Shown here: positions 40,975 to 50,283 of the stretch, in pieces | Position numbering within the stretch: the stretch's first letter is position 1 | Layout: every line of letters begins with the position of its first letter | Assembly: GCA_022647765.1 (NCBI GenBank) | Contig: JALCLH010000003.1 | Location: 124,001 to 188,000, forward strand | Direction of reading: 5' to 3' | Length of the DNA stretch: 64,000 nucleotides | Source of the DNA: Acidipropionibacterium sp. | GTDB taxonomy: Bacteria > Actinomycetota > Actinomycetes > Propionibacteriales > Propionibacteriaceae | The notes under the pieces: model-generated | The model's database searches: none | Told to the model about the DNA's origin: nothing | The model's input: the letters and a program-made list of their open reading frames with translations, nothing else | Translations under genes and position numbers: made by a program

Positions 40975-41802
40975 ATGCCCAGCAGTGCGACGGAGCAGAC
41001 CTCGAGGCGTGGTCAGGAGGGTCCCCGGAGCCGGCAGCTCGCGATCGCCGAGACGGTGATCCGCAACGGATCGGTGAGTGTCGAGGAACTGGTCACCCTG
41101 ACCGGCGTCTCCGCCATGACGATCTACCGCGACCTGTCGGTGCTGGAGGACAGCGGGGTGCTCACCCGGCACCGCGGGCAGGTGGTCGCGGTGGCCAGCG
41201 GCCTGCATGAGGCGGACGCCGGGTTCCGGCTGGAGCAGAGTTCGGCGGAGAAGCAGCAGGTGGCGGCCGAGGCCTCCAAGCTGGTCACCAGCGGCTGCTC
41301 GCTGATGCTCGACGACTCCACCTCGGGGGTCTGGCTGCTGCGCTCCCTGCCCGACGTCACCAATGTCACGGTGGTGACGAACTCCCTGCTGGTCGCCGAC
41401 GAGGTCGCCACCTTCAGGGGCGCCAAGCTGATCGTCACCGGCGGCGAGTACCAGGCGTGGGCGCACTCCCTGATGGGGCCGGTGGCGGCGCACACGATCC
41501 GCTCGATGCACGCCGACCTGTGCTTCGTCTCCGCCTCGGGGATCTTCGAGATGGGCTGCTACCACCCCTACCAGGAGGTGGTCGAGGTGAAGCGGGCGAT
41601 GCTCGAGTCGGCGGAGACCAGGGTGCTGCTGCTGGACCACACGAAGTTCAACCGTCGCGCCCTGTTCAAGTTCGCCGACCTGCAGGAGTTCGATCACGTG
41701 GTGGTCGACGACGAGGTCTCCCCGGCGATGGTCGCCCATCTCGAGGAGACCGGGGTCGCGGTGACGGTGGCCCGCCTCGACCGACCCAGCACGGCGTCCT
41801 GA
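40975..41802 (+). CDS. DeoR-family transcriptional regulator
   Basis: A 275-residue protein. An N-terminal winged helix (residues about 18-75: NGSVSVEELVTLTGVSAMTIYRDLSVLEDSGVL region) is followed by a DeoR C-terminal sugar-phosphate sensing domain with VVTNSLLVADEV, TGGEYQ, DLCFVSASG and LLLDHTKFNR. Such regulators usually repress sugar or polyol operons and respond to phosphorylated intermediates. ATG 40975 follows GGAGGAG at a good distance. It lies directly upstream of the rpiB-like operon and probably controls it. Confidence 0.9.
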   Translation: MPSSATEQTSRRGQEGPRSRQLAIAETVIRNGSVSVEELVTLTGVSAMTIYRDLSVLEDSGVLTRHRGQVVAVASGLHEADAGFRLEQSSAEKQQVAAEASKLVTSGCSLMLDDSTSGVWLLRSLPDVTNVTVVTNSLLVADEVATFRGAKLIVTGGEYQAWAHSLMGPVAAHTIRSMHADLCFVSASGIFEMGCYHPYQEVVEVKRAMLESAETRVLLLDHTKFNRRALFKFADLQEFDHVVVDDEVSPAMVAHLEETGVAVTVARLDRPSTAS

Positions 41803-41852
41803 GGAGGTGCACTGCTTTTTCTCCCAGCTCCCAGCTCCAGATTCCTCACACA

Positions 41853-41928
41853 TGACGTGGTGTTTTTGCCATGAGTTGTGTTATTTTTGAGTGGATGGAC
41901 TGCAAGGCCCGTTCCGAACGCAAGGAGG
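41853..41928 (+). promoter_or_regulatory. Promoter/operator region of the polyol operon
   Basis: An AT-rich patch (41857-41893) holds direct repeats GTGTTTTTG and GTGTTATTTTTG and the motif TTTTGCCATG (41864-41873) shared with the 38.4-kb region. AAGGAGG at 41922-41928 serves ATG 41941. The -35 and -10 are not clear to me. Confidence 0.45.
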
Positions 41929-41940
41929 CTCGAAGGAAAT

Positions 41941-42447
41941 ATGGGATTCAGGATCGTTGTGGCCGGAGACCCGGCCGGAGTGGATTACAAGGAGGCCATC
42001 AAGGCCGACCTCGAGGCCGATCCCCGGGTCGACGAGGTCATCGACGTCGGCATCACACCCGGTGAGAACACCCTCTACCCGCATGTCGGCGTCGCCGGCG
42101 CCCGGGTGATAGCCGAGGGCAGGGCCGACCGGGGCATCTTCATCTGCGGCACCGGAATGGGCATGGCGATCTCCGCCAACAAGGTTCCGGGGATCCGTGC
42201 CTGCACCGCCCACGACAGCTTCTCCGTGGAGCGCCTCGTCATGTCCAACGATGCGCACGTGCTCTGTCTGGGCGAGCGCGTCATCGGACTGGAGCTGGCC
42301 CGTCGGCTGGCTCGTGAATTTCTCAACTACACCTTCGACCCCACCTCGCACTCCAAGGCCAATGTCGACCTCATCAGCACCTATGAAGCAGAGCTGAATG
42401 GGGCCGGGGCGACCGGCAGCATTGCCGGAGCCGGCCAGGGCTGCTGA
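41941..42447 (+). CDS. RpiB/LacAB-family sugar-phosphate isomerase
   Basis: A 168-residue protein with VVAGDPAGVDYKEAI, FICGTGMGMAISANKVPGIRAC (catalytic Cys in ICGTG) and SNDAHVLCLGERVIG. RpiB-fold enzymes isomerise ribulose 5-phosphate or, in erythritol/threitol pathways, D-erythrulose 4-phosphate to erythrose 4-phosphate (EryI/DerI type). The operon context, with kinases, a polyol-phosphate dehydrogenase and transketolase, makes the tetrulose role attractive but unproven. It is the first gene of the long operon after the DeoR regulator. Confidence 0.85.
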   Translation: MGFRIVVAGDPAGVDYKEAIKADLEADPRVDEVIDVGITPGENTLYPHVGVAGARVIAEGRADRGIFICGTGMGMAISANKVPGIRACTAHDSFSVERLVMSNDAHVLCLGERVIGLELARRLAREFLNYTFDPTSHSKANVDLISTYEAELNGAGATGSIAGAGQGC

Positions 42448-42453
42448 CCCCCG

Positions 42454-42489
42454 CCGGGCGCCGGTCTCCACGCTGGAGCCGGCGCCCGG
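42454..42489 (+). terminator. Strong intergenic hairpin after the isomerase gene
   Basis: CCGGGCGCCGG pairs with CCGGCGCCCGG, extended by TCTCCA/TGGAG with a bulge, closing a short loop. It lies between genes of the same operon, so it may attenuate transcription or protect the first message rather than end the unit. Confidence 0.6.
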
Positions 42490-42540
42490 CCTCGACCAGA
42501 AGCACGCGGGACCACCCCGCCTGACCCACTAGGAACACCG

Positions 42541-43620
42541 ATGTTCACAGCTTCTCTGGGAATCTTTCTCTTCGGACTTCTCGCCGCGATCGCGGGCGGC
42601 GCCGTTGGCGCGGCCATCGGCGGCAACTACGCATTCGTGATGACCGGCTTCATGGTGCTCGCCTCCTGGGGCGTCTTCGCCGCCACCGGCAGCACCTTCG
42701 GCTTCGACTTCCTGGCCTTCGGCCCCTTCTTCGGCCCGTATGTGGCCTTCGCCGGCGGCGTCGCAGCCGCCATCTACGCGGGCTATCGGGGGTATACCAC
42801 CGACGGGAAGGACGTGAACTCACCGCTCGCCGGGCTGGGCAAGCCCGATGTGCTGCTGGTGGGTTCGCTGTTCGGCGTCTTCGGCTACCTGGTCCAGATC
42901 GGGATCTCGCAGATCCCGTGGTTCGGCAGCCACACCGACTCGGTGGCCCTCACGGTGCTCATCTCGGGTCTGACCGCTCGCTGGGTGTTCGGCGGGATCA
43001 AGCAGCAGAGGCTGTTCTCCGGCTCCCTGCACAACCCCGAGCTCTTCCACGAGGACGCGACCTCCTTCCCGGCCAAGATCAAGCCGGGCCCCAACGGCCG
43101 CTGGCTGGAATGGCAGGAGAAGCCCTCCCAGTTGATCGCGATCGGCGCCCTCTTCGGCATCTTCGCCGGAACCGCGTCGATCTTCCTGGCCGCCAATGTC
43201 GGCGCCTACCTCACCGAGAAGGGGTTCGCCAACCACCTGGCGGCGGCCAACGCCAACAGCTTCGCCTTCGGCGTCTCGGCCATCATCATCCTGTTCCTCA
43301 TCACGAACCGGAACATGCCGGTCCAGCACCACGTCACCAATATCGCCGGTCTGGCCGCGGTCCAGTTCTTCCCGCTGCTGATGGGCAGCACCTTCGCGTC
43401 CTACACGTGGACCTACACCACCTCCTGGGACTCGCACACCTGGATGATGGCCCTGGTGGCCCTGCTCATCGGAGCCGTCTTCGGCATCATCGTGGCGGTC
43501 CTCGCGGAGCTGGCGGCCCGGCTCTGGTACAACCGAGGCACCAGCCACGTCGACCCGCCGGCCGCCGCGATCTGGATCTCGAACACCGCCGTGGTCGGTC
43601 TGGCCGGGCTGCTGTCCTGA
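42541..43620 (+). CDS. Ten-span membrane protein of unrecognised family, candidate polyol permease
   Basis: I do not recognise the family. The 359-residue protein has about ten hydrophobic segments: near residues 5-27, 31-50, 56-80, 103-121, 135-150, 197-219, 240-256, 266-286, 302-327 and 340-358. A soluble loop lies in the middle (about 152-195, KQQRLFSGSLHNPELFHED). The split into five plus five segments recalls transporters built from two related halves. It is not MFS, ABC, PTS or aquaporin-like by motif. It is the only integral membrane protein in the polyol operon, which has no other importer, so sugar alcohol uptake is the simplest guess. Confidence 0.6.
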   Translation: MFTASLGIFLFGLLAAIAGGAVGAAIGGNYAFVMTGFMVLASWGVFAATGSTFGFDFLAFGPFFGPYVAFAGGVAAAIYAGYRGYTTDGKDVNSPLAGLGKPDVLLVGSLFGVFGYLVQIGISQIPWFGSHTDSVALTVLISGLTARWVFGGIKQQRLFSGSLHNPELFHEDATSFPAKIKPGPNGRWLEWQEKPSQLIAIGALFGIFAGTASIFLAANVGAYLTEKGFANHLAAANANSFAFGVSAIIILFLITNRNMPVQHHVTNIAGLAAVQFFPLLMGSTFASYTWTYTTSWDSHTWMMALVALLIGAVFGIIVAVLAELAARLWYNRGTSHVDPPAAAIWISNTAVVGLAGLLS

Positions 43621-43685
43621 TCCGCATCTCTGAGCTGAAAAATCCGGATCGATGATCGTCGATCCCCCGCTGACAAGGAGCTTCA

Positions 43686-44540
43686 ATGAGCGACATTGTG
43701 AACACCCCGACCGATTTCCAGCAGGCCTATGTCTTCGACATGGACGGCACCATCTACCTCGGTGACCACCTGCTGCCCGGGGCGAAGCGCATGATCGAGG
43801 AGCTGCGTCGGCGGGGGATCCCGGTCCGATTCCTGTCCAACAACCCCACCAAGGACCCCCAGCAGTACGTCGAGAAGCTGGAGAGGCTGGGCCTGCCCAC
43901 CGATATCTCCGACATCTCGAACACGGTGGTCACCACCACCAACTGGCTGAAGGCCAACCACCCCGACGCCAAGGTCTTCGCGATCGCCGAGGAGCCGCTC
44001 AAGCGCAGCCTGCGCGAGGCCGGGATCGAGCTGTCGGAGGATCCCGAGCAGATCGACATCGTCATCGCCTCCTACGACCGGGGCTTCGACTACCGCAAGC
44101 TGCAGATCGCCTTCGACGCCATCTGGTTCCACAAGCGGGCCATCCTGGTTCAGACCAACCCGGACCGGTTCTGCCCCTTCCCCGGGGGTCGCGGCGAGCC
44201 GGACTGCGCGGCCATCACCGCGGCCATCGAGGCCTGCACCGGCACCACCTGCCAGGTGAACTTCGGCAAGCCCTCTCCGGTGATGCTCACCGCAGCGCTG
44301 GAGGGTCTGGACGTCGCGGTGGAGCACTGCGTGATGGTCGGCGACCGGCTCCAGACCGACATTCAGATGGCCCTGGACACCGGCATGGGATCTGCCTGCG
44401 TGCTCACCGGGGAGGCCACCGCCGACGACATCCGCGCCCTCGACGACGACCACCGGCCCAGCTGGGTGCTGGACCGGATCGACAAGCTCATCCCGGCGTC
44501 CGCCTGGGCCGAACTCGGCTGGACCGAGAACGACGACTGA
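43686..44540 (+). CDS. HAD-IIA sugar phosphatase (NagD/AraL-like)
   Basis: A 284-residue HAD enzyme: motif I FDMDGTIYLGD, motif II LSNNPT, FGKPSPVMLTAAL (Lys motif) and VGDRLQTDIQMAL (motif IV acidic pair), with a C2 cap in between. In Bacillus subtilis the araL gene for a related phosphatase sits next to araM in the arabinose operon, and the same pairing occurs here. The likely role is removal of excess or side-product sugar phosphates. AAGGAG precedes ATG 43686. Confidence 0.85.
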   Translation: MSDIVNTPTDFQQAYVFDMDGTIYLGDHLLPGAKRMIEELRRRGIPVRFLSNNPTKDPQQYVEKLERLGLPTDISDISNTVVTTTNWLKANHPDAKVFAIAEEPLKRSLREAGIELSEDPEQIDIVIASYDRGFDYRKLQIAFDAIWFHKRAILVQTNPDRFCPFPGGRGEPDCAAITAAIEACTGTTCQVNFGKPSPVMLTAALEGLDVAVEHCVMVGDRLQTDIQMALDTGMGSACVLTGEATADDIRALDDDHRPSWVLDRIDKLIPASAWAELGWTENDD

Positions 44541-44594
44541 CCCGGTCGCGACGCTCACTCACACGACATATGCACTCAAAGGAGAGTCTCACCA

Positions 44595-46157
44595 ATGATT
44601 GACAACGGACCCTATGTCCTCGGAATCGACTACGGCACCGAGTCCTGCCGGGTCGCGATCTTCGACCTGGCGGGACGGCCGCTGACCTTCGCCGCCACCC
44701 CCTACAAGACGAACTTCCCCCATCCCGGCTGGGCCGAACAGGACCCCGACGAGTGGTGGAAGGCGCTGCAGGCCTCCGCCCACCGGGCGATCGCCAACTC
44801 CGGGATCTCCCCCTCGGCGATCGCCGGCATCTCCTACGACGCCACCACCTTCACCATGGTGACCCTGGACGCGAAGGGGGAGTCGATCCGTCCGGCGATC
44901 ATGTGGATGGACAACCGGGCCACCAGGCAGGCGGCCCGGGCCGAGCAGTCCGACTCGGTGGCCCGGCTGATGAACAACGGCGGGAAGGGCGCCGCCCCGG
45001 CCGAGAACTTCCCCTTCAAGGCCGCCTGGCTGCGTGAGAACGAGCCGGAGAACTACGCGAGGGCGGCCCACATCGTCGACGCCGCCGACTGGGTGACCTA
45101 CAAGCTCACCGGCGAGTGGACGGCGAATATCAACACCCACTCGATCCGCTCCTACTACAACCGCGCCCAGGGCGGCTGGCCGACCGATTTCTACCAGGCT
45201 GTCGGGGCGCCCGATCTGTTGGAGAAGGTTCCCGAGCGGGTGGTCAACCTCGGTGAGCAGATCGGCACCCTGGGCACCATCCCGGCCCAGCTGCTGGGCC
45301 TGCGCCCCGGGATCCCGGTGGCCCAGGGCCCCGGTGACGCCTGGGCCGGCCAGATCGGCCTGGGGGTGCTCAGCCCGGGCACCTTCGCCCTCATCACCGG
45401 CTCCTCCCACGTGCTCACCGGGCAGAGCGATCGCGAGATCCACGGCGAGGGCTTCTGGGGCTCCTACACCGACGCCGTGGTGCCGGGGCAGTTCACCGTC
45501 GAGGGTTCGGGGGTGTCCACCGGATCGGTGCTGAAGTGGTTCAAGGACAATTTCGCCTCCGACGTCGTCTCGGCCGCCGAGAAGGTCGGGCTGAATCCCT
45601 ACGACGTCCTCAACGCCCAGTCCCGCGACATCCCGATCGGCTCGGACGGGCTCATCATCAACGAGTACTTCCAGGGCAACCGGACCCCGTACACCGACTC
45701 CAAGGCGCGCGGCATCATGTGGGGGCTGTCCCTGGCCCACACCCCGGCGCACGTCTACCACGCCATCCAGGAGGCGGTCTGCTACGGCATCGGCCATTCC
45801 GTCAAGGCCTTCAAGTCCGCCGGGGTGAGCGTCGACAAGATGGTGGCCTGCGGCGGCTCGACCAAGAGCCGCGACTGGATGCAGATGCACTCCGACGTCA
45901 CCGGCGTCCCGATCGCGCTCACCGAGGTGGGAGACGCCGTCGTGCTGGGCACCTGCATGATCGCCGCCGTCGGCGCGGGCCTGTATCAGGACCTGCCGGA
46001 GGCCGGCCGCCAGATGGTGCACGAGATCGACGTCATCGAGCCGGACCCGGCCCGCCACGAGGAGTACCAGTTCTACCTGGACAAGTACATGCGGTCCTTC
46101 CCGCTGATGCAGTCGCTGATCCACGAGCTGGTCGACCACGAGGCCGAGAAGCACTGA
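44595..46157 (+). CDS. FGGY-family carbohydrate kinase, possible erythritol or pentitol kinase
   Basis: A 520-residue FGGY kinase with N-terminal ATP motif GIDYGTESCRVAIFDL, a D-x-x-A-type catalytic region GPGDAWAGQIGLG, and C-terminal ACGGSTKSRDWMQMHSD. It is distinct from the second FGGY gene downstream, so the operon has two different kinases. The neighbouring AraM-type dehydrogenase suggests it phosphorylates a polyol first. Erythritol kinase has been described biochemically in Propionibacterium, and FGGY-type EryA is the known form elsewhere. Xylulose or ribulose are alternatives. AAAGGAGAG precedes the ATG. Confidence 0.78.
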   Translation: MIDNGPYVLGIDYGTESCRVAIFDLAGRPLTFAATPYKTNFPHPGWAEQDPDEWWKALQASAHRAIANSGISPSAIAGISYDATTFTMVTLDAKGESIRPAIMWMDNRATRQAARAEQSDSVARLMNNGGKGAAPAENFPFKAAWLRENEPENYARAAHIVDAADWVTYKLTGEWTANINTHSIRSYYNRAQGGWPTDFYQAVGAPDLLEKVPERVVNLGEQIGTLGTIPAQLLGLRPGIPVAQGPGDAWAGQIGLGVLSPGTFALITGSSHVLTGQSDREIHGEGFWGSYTDAVVPGQFTVEGSGVSTGSVLKWFKDNFASDVVSAAEKVGLNPYDVLNAQSRDIPIGSDGLIINEYFQGNRTPYTDSKARGIMWGLSLAHTPAHVYHAIQEAVCYGIGHSVKAFKSAGVSVDKMVACGGSTKSRDWMQMHSDVTGVPIALTEVGDAVVLGTCMIAAVGAGLYQDLPEAGRQMVHEIDVIEPDPARHEEYQFYLDKYMRSFPLMQSLIHELVDHEAEKH

Positions 46158-46229
46158 TCCGGGAAGATCCGGTCCCCGCCGCCGGCCGGCGGCGCCCACT
46201 CACTTACCAGTATTCACGAGAGGAAGAAC

Positions 46230-47592
46230 ATGTCCGAACTCATTGAGAAGGCCCTGGCCGACTCCGACGACACCGACGTGGTGGTCATGGGGCACGGAGT
46301 CCTTGACCAGACGGGAGCGGTGTTCACCAAGCTCTTCGGCGACGCGAAGGGCATCATCATCGCCGACGGGAACACCTGGGGGGTTGCCGGCGAAGCGGTC
46401 AAGGCCTCCCTCCTCGACGCCGGGGTGGAGCTGGTGGAGCCGGTGATCTTCCCGGCCCGGCCCACCCTCTACGCCTCCTACGAGAACGTCGAGAAGATCC
46501 GCGACCAGCTGGCTCCCCTGGACGGCGTCATCGCCTGCTCGATCGGCTCGGGCACCCTCAACGACCTCACCAAGCGCGCCTCCGACGAACTCGGACGCCG
46601 TTACATGAATGTCTGCACCGCCGCCTCGATGGACGGCTACGCCGCCTTCGGCTCCTCGATCACCGAGAACGGCTTCAAGCACACCATGAGCTGCCGGGCT
46701 CCCCAGGCGCTGATCGCCGACCTGCCGACGATGGCCGCCGCCCCGCAGCGGTGCACCGCGACCGGTCTGGGCGATCTCATCGAGAAGATCCCGGCCGGGG
46801 CCGACTGGATCATCGCCGACGAGCTCGGCATCGAGCCCATCGACAGGGAGGTCTGGGATCTGGTCCAGGGCCCGCTGCTCGACGCCGTCTCTGACCCGAA
46901 GGGCCTGGCCGCCGGCAATCCCAACTCCCTCGAGGGGCTGGTCGAGGGCCTGGTGATGTCCGGGCTGGCGATGCAGAAGTACCGCGTCAGCTCCCGCCCG
47001 GCATCCGGCGCCGGCCACCAGTTCTCCCACACCTGGGAGATGGAGAAGCTCGGGATGGACCAGGAGCCGCCGCTCACCCACGGCATGAAGGTCGGCCTGG
47101 GCACCATCGCGGTGCTCGCCCTGTGGTCCAACATCCTGCAGCTGGACTTCAGGCTCCATCGACATCGACGCCGCGGTCGCCAAGTGGCCCAGCGCCGCCG
47201 AGATGGAGGCCAAGGTGCGCCGCAACTTCACCGGCGACATGCTCGAGCCCGCCGTCAAGCAGACGATGGACAAGTACATCACCGCCGAGCAGCTGCGGGC
47301 CCGCCTGGAGCTCATCGAGCAGAAGTGGCCCTCCATCCAGAAGCGCTGCGCCGAGCAGGTGATCCCCGCCGAGAAGGTCGAGGAGATCCTCAAGGAGGTC
47401 GGCGGCGTCTACCACCCGAGCCAGATCGGGCTCACCGAGGAGCGCTTCCACGAGACCTACATCCGCTGCCAGATGATCCGCACCCGCTACACCCTGCTGG
47501 ACTTCCTGCTCGAGACCGGCGTCCTTCAGGAGCAGGTCGACAAGCTCTTCGTCGGCGACGGATTCTGGGCCCAGCGCCCCTGGAAGGACTGA
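46230..47592 (+). CDS. AraM/EgsA-type polyol-phosphate dehydrogenase, frameshifted
   Basis: Related to sn-glycerol-1-phosphate dehydrogenase AraM: GSGTLNDLTK, CTAASMDGYAAFGSS, GLGDLIEK and the metal-site GAGHQFSHTWEME. The enzyme should oxidise or reduce a polyol phosphate with NAD(P). The frame changes once at about 47151: removing one A after GACTTC gives LQLDFGSIDIDAAVAKWPS, and the C-terminal part then runs to 47592. In an archaeal or Bacillus setting it makes glycerol 1-phosphate. Here the operon points to a catabolic tetritol or pentitol phosphate. Confidence 0.85.
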
Positions 47593-47643
47593 CCACCCGG
47601 CTCTACCGGCCAAGATCCAGCCCGCGTCACACCATTCCTGCGG

Positions 47644-47676
47644 CCGACCGGCGGGGAGACCCTTCCCGCCGGTCGG
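47644..47676 (+). terminator. 12-bp perfect hairpin between the dehydrogenase and AraB-like genes
   Basis: CCGACCGGCGGG (47644-47655) pairs with CCCGCCGGTCGG (47665-47676) over a 9-nt loop. The following 80 nt carry TCACACCTAC repeats before the GGTAGGAA ribosome binding site. It could be an internal terminator or RNA-stability element. Confidence 0.65.
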
Positions 47677-47761
47677 CTCCAGCCGTATCCAGTTCGCATC
47701 TCACTCACATTCACACAACTCACACCTACGCAATTCACACCTACACAGAGGTAGGAATCCC

Positions 47762-49504
47762 ATGTCAGAGAAATACATCATCGGTCTCGACTACGGCACA
47801 CTGTCGGGACGCGCCCTGGTGGTTCGCGCCAGCGACGGCGCCGAGATGGGCACCGACGTCTACGAGTATCCGCACGGCGTCATGGATCGCAGCCTGGACG
47901 CCGCCGACGGCCAGCAGCTTCCCCCCGACTTCGCCCTGCAGTCCCCGGCCGACTACATCGAGACCCTCGAGCACATCGTCCCGGGAGCCCTCAAGGACTC
48001 CGGGGTCGACCCGGCCGATGTGATCGGCATCGGGCTGGACTTCACCTCGGCCACCGTGGTCGCCTGCACCGCCGACGGGACGCCGGTGTGCGAGCTCGAC
48101 GAGTTCGCCAACGAGCCGCACGCCTGGGTCAAGCTGTGGAAGCACCACGGCGCCCAGGACCAGGCCGACCGGATCGTCAAGCTGGCCCAGGTGCGCCGGG
48201 AGCCCTGGCTGGCCCGCTACGGCGGAATCCTCTCGGCGGAGATGCTGATGCCGAAGGTGCTGGAGACCCTGGAATGGGCCCCCGGGGTCTATGCCGCCGC
48301 CGACGTCTTCGTCGACGCCCTGGACTGGCTCACCTGGACCCTCACCGGCACCCTCACCTTCGCCGCCGGAGACTCCGGCTACAAGCGGATGTTCCAGGAC
48401 GGGAAGTACCCCTCCAAGGAATTCCTGCGCAACCTCAACCCCGAGTTCGAGGATGTCTTCGAGTCCAAGATGAACGCCCCGGTGCTTCCGCTGGGAGCCA
48501 AGGTCGGCGGGCTGACCGCCGAGTGGGCGAGCAGGCTCGGACTGCCGGAGGGGATCGCCGTCGCCTCGGGCAATATCGACGCCCACGTCACCGCGGCCGC
48601 CGTCCAGGCGGTCGAGAACGGCCAGATGACCGCCATCATGGGCACCTCGGCCTGCTACATCGTGCCCGGACCCGAGCTCAAGGAGGTCCCCGGGATGTTC
48701 GGGGTGGTCGACGGCGGGGTGGTCGACGGCTCCTGGGGATTCGAGGCCGGCCAGACCGCGGTCGGCGACATCTTCGCCTGGTTCATCGAGAACTGCGTGC
48801 CGCAGTCCTACACCGACGAGGCGGCCCGGCGCGGGATCAGCGTCCACGACCTGCTCACCGAGAAGTGCCGCGACCAGGAGGTCGGCGCCCACGGCCTGAT
48901 CGGCCTGGACTGGCACAACGGCAACCGGTCGGTGCTGGCCGACGCGAACCTGTCCGGCCTGATGGTCGGCCAGACGCTCACCACCACCCCCGAGGATCAG
49001 TACCGGGCGCTGCTGGAGTCCACCGCCTTCGGCGCACGGGCGATCATCGAGTCCTTCCGCAATGCCGGGGTGGCGATCAACGAGCTGGTGGTCGCCGGCG
49101 GGCTCACCAAGAACGGCTTCCTGATGCAGCTGCTCTGCGATATCTGCCGGGTGCCGCTCTCGCTGGGCCTCACCACCCAGCCGGGGGCCCGCGGCTCGGC
49201 GGTCTTCGGCGCCGTCGCGGCCGGCGTCTACCCCGATGTGAGGGCCGCCTCGGCGGCCATGGGAGCCAAGGAGGAGGGCGTCTACCAGGTCGACGAGGAG
49301 CGCGCCGGGCAGTACGACGAGCTCTACGCGGAGTACCAGAAGTTGCACGACTACTTCGGCCGGGGAGCCAACCCGGTGATGCACCGCCTCAAGGAGATCC
49401 GTCGCGACGCCCACATCCGCGCCGAGAAGAAGCGCGGGCCGCTGCTGCGCCGCGAGGGGGACCACTCCGAGGACGCCTTCATCGAGGATCAGCCCTCACA
49501 ATGA
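47762..49504 (+). CDS. Ribulokinase-like FGGY kinase
   Basis: A 580-residue kinase with the AraB hallmarks GLDYGTLSGRALVV, GIGLDFTSATVVACTADGTPV, NEPHAWVKLWKHHGAQ, ASGNIDAHVTAAAV, MGTSACYI and VVAGGLTKN. AraB phosphorylates L-ribulose and accepts D-ribulose and some pentitols. No L-arabinose isomerase gene is present, so the ketose or polyol must arise another way. The last 35 residues are highly charged. Its stop overlaps the next start. Confidence 0.85.
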   Translation: MSEKYIIGLDYGTLSGRALVVRASDGAEMGTDVYEYPHGVMDRSLDAADGQQLPPDFALQSPADYIETLEHIVPGALKDSGVDPADVIGIGLDFTSATVVACTADGTPVCELDEFANEPHAWVKLWKHHGAQDQADRIVKLAQVRREPWLARYGGILSAEMLMPKVLETLEWAPGVYAAADVFVDALDWLTWTLTGTLTFAAGDSGYKRMFQDGKYPSKEFLRNLNPEFEDVFESKMNAPVLPLGAKVGGLTAEWASRLGLPEGIAVASGNIDAHVTAAAVQAVENGQMTAIMGTSACYIVPGPELKEVPGMFGVVDGGVVDGSWGFEAGQTAVGDIFAWFIENCVPQSYTDEAARRGISVHDLLTEKCRDQEVGAHGLIGLDWHNGNRSVLADANLSGLMVGQTLTTTPEDQYRALLESTAFGARAIIESFRNAGVAINELVVAGGLTKNGFLMQLLCDICRVPLSLGLTTQPGARGSAVFGAVAAGVYPDVRAASAAMGAKEEGVYQVDEERAGQYDELYAEYQKLHDYFGRGANPVMHRLKEIRRDAHIRAEKKRGPLLRREGDHSEDAFIEDQPSQ

Positions 49505-50274
49505 TCAGGATCGACGATCTCTCTCCGAGGCTTCGCCAGGAGATCCGGGCCGCCCGGCGGGAGGTGGCCCGGCTGCACGGCGAGCTGATCCGCTGGAACC
49601 TGGTGGTCTGGACCGCCGGGAATGTCTCCCAGCGGATCCGGTCCGCCGATGAGATCGGCACCGACCTCCTGGTGATCAAGCCCTCCGGGGTGCCCTACGA
49701 GCTGCTCACCCCGGAGAACATGGTGGTCTGCGACCTGGCGGGGCACAAGATCGAGGGTGGGAAGGACGGGAGTGGAACGGTCGACGACGCGGCGGGGGCC
49801 TCGCTCAGCCCCTCCTCGGACGTCTTCGCGCACGGCTACGTGTACCAGCACATGGACCAGGTGGGCGGGGTGGTGCACACCCATTCCACCTATGCGACGG
49901 CGTGGGCGGCCCGCCGCCGGCCGATCCCCTGCGTGCTCACCATGATGGCCGACGAGTTCGGCGGCGAGATCCCGGTCGGCCCGCTCGCGGTGATCGGCGA
50001 CGACTCGATCGGCCGCGGGATCGTGGAGACTCTGAGGGGACACCGCTCGAAGGCCGTCCTGATGGCCAACCACGGGCCCTTCACCGTCGGCAAGGACGCG
50101 AATGTCGCTGTCAAGGCGGCGGCGATGTGCGAGGAGGTCGCCCAGACCGTCTATGTATCTGCACAGATGGGCGAGCCCGTTCCCATTGCGCAGCAGACCG
50201 TCGATCGTCTGTACGCTCGTTACCAGAACGTCTACGGGCAGCATGAACCGAAACTGGCCGGTGGCACCGGCTGA
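49501..50274 (+). CDS. L-ribulose-5-phosphate 4-epimerase-like class II aldolase
   Basis: A 257-residue AraD/FucA-family enzyme: WTAGNVSQRI, LLVIKPSGVPYELL, VVHTHSTYATAWA (zinc His pair), ANHGPFTVGKD (further His). It interconverts L-ribulose 5-phosphate and D-xylulose 5-phosphate. The ATGA overlap with the AraB-like gene shows coupling. An insert around residues 80-105 (KDGSGTVDDAAGAS) is slightly unusual for AraD. It would feed pentose phosphate to the transketolase encoded next. Confidence 0.85.
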   Translation: MIRIDDLSPRLRQEIRAARREVARLHGELIRWNLVVWTAGNVSQRIRSADEIGTDLLVIKPSGVPYELLTPENMVVCDLAGHKIEGGKDGSGTVDDAAGASLSPSSDVFAHGYVYQHMDQVGGVVHTHSTYATAWAARRRPIPCVLTMMADEFGGEIPVGPLAVIGDDSIGRGIVETLRGHRSKAVLMANHGPFTVGKDANVAVKAAAMCEEVAQTVYVSAQMGEPVPIAQQTVDRLYARYQNVYGQHEPKLAGGTG

Positions 50275-50283
50275 CACACCCGC

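Noticed and set aside
47690..47760. CRISPR-like array from the TCACACCTAC repeats
   Set aside because: The repeats are only about 10 nt, irregularly spaced and two to three in number, with no cas genes nearby.
47762..49504. Complete L-arabinose operon
   Set aside because: AraB- and AraD-like genes are present but there is no arabinose isomerase or arabinose transporter in the window, so L-arabinose as the substrate is not supported.
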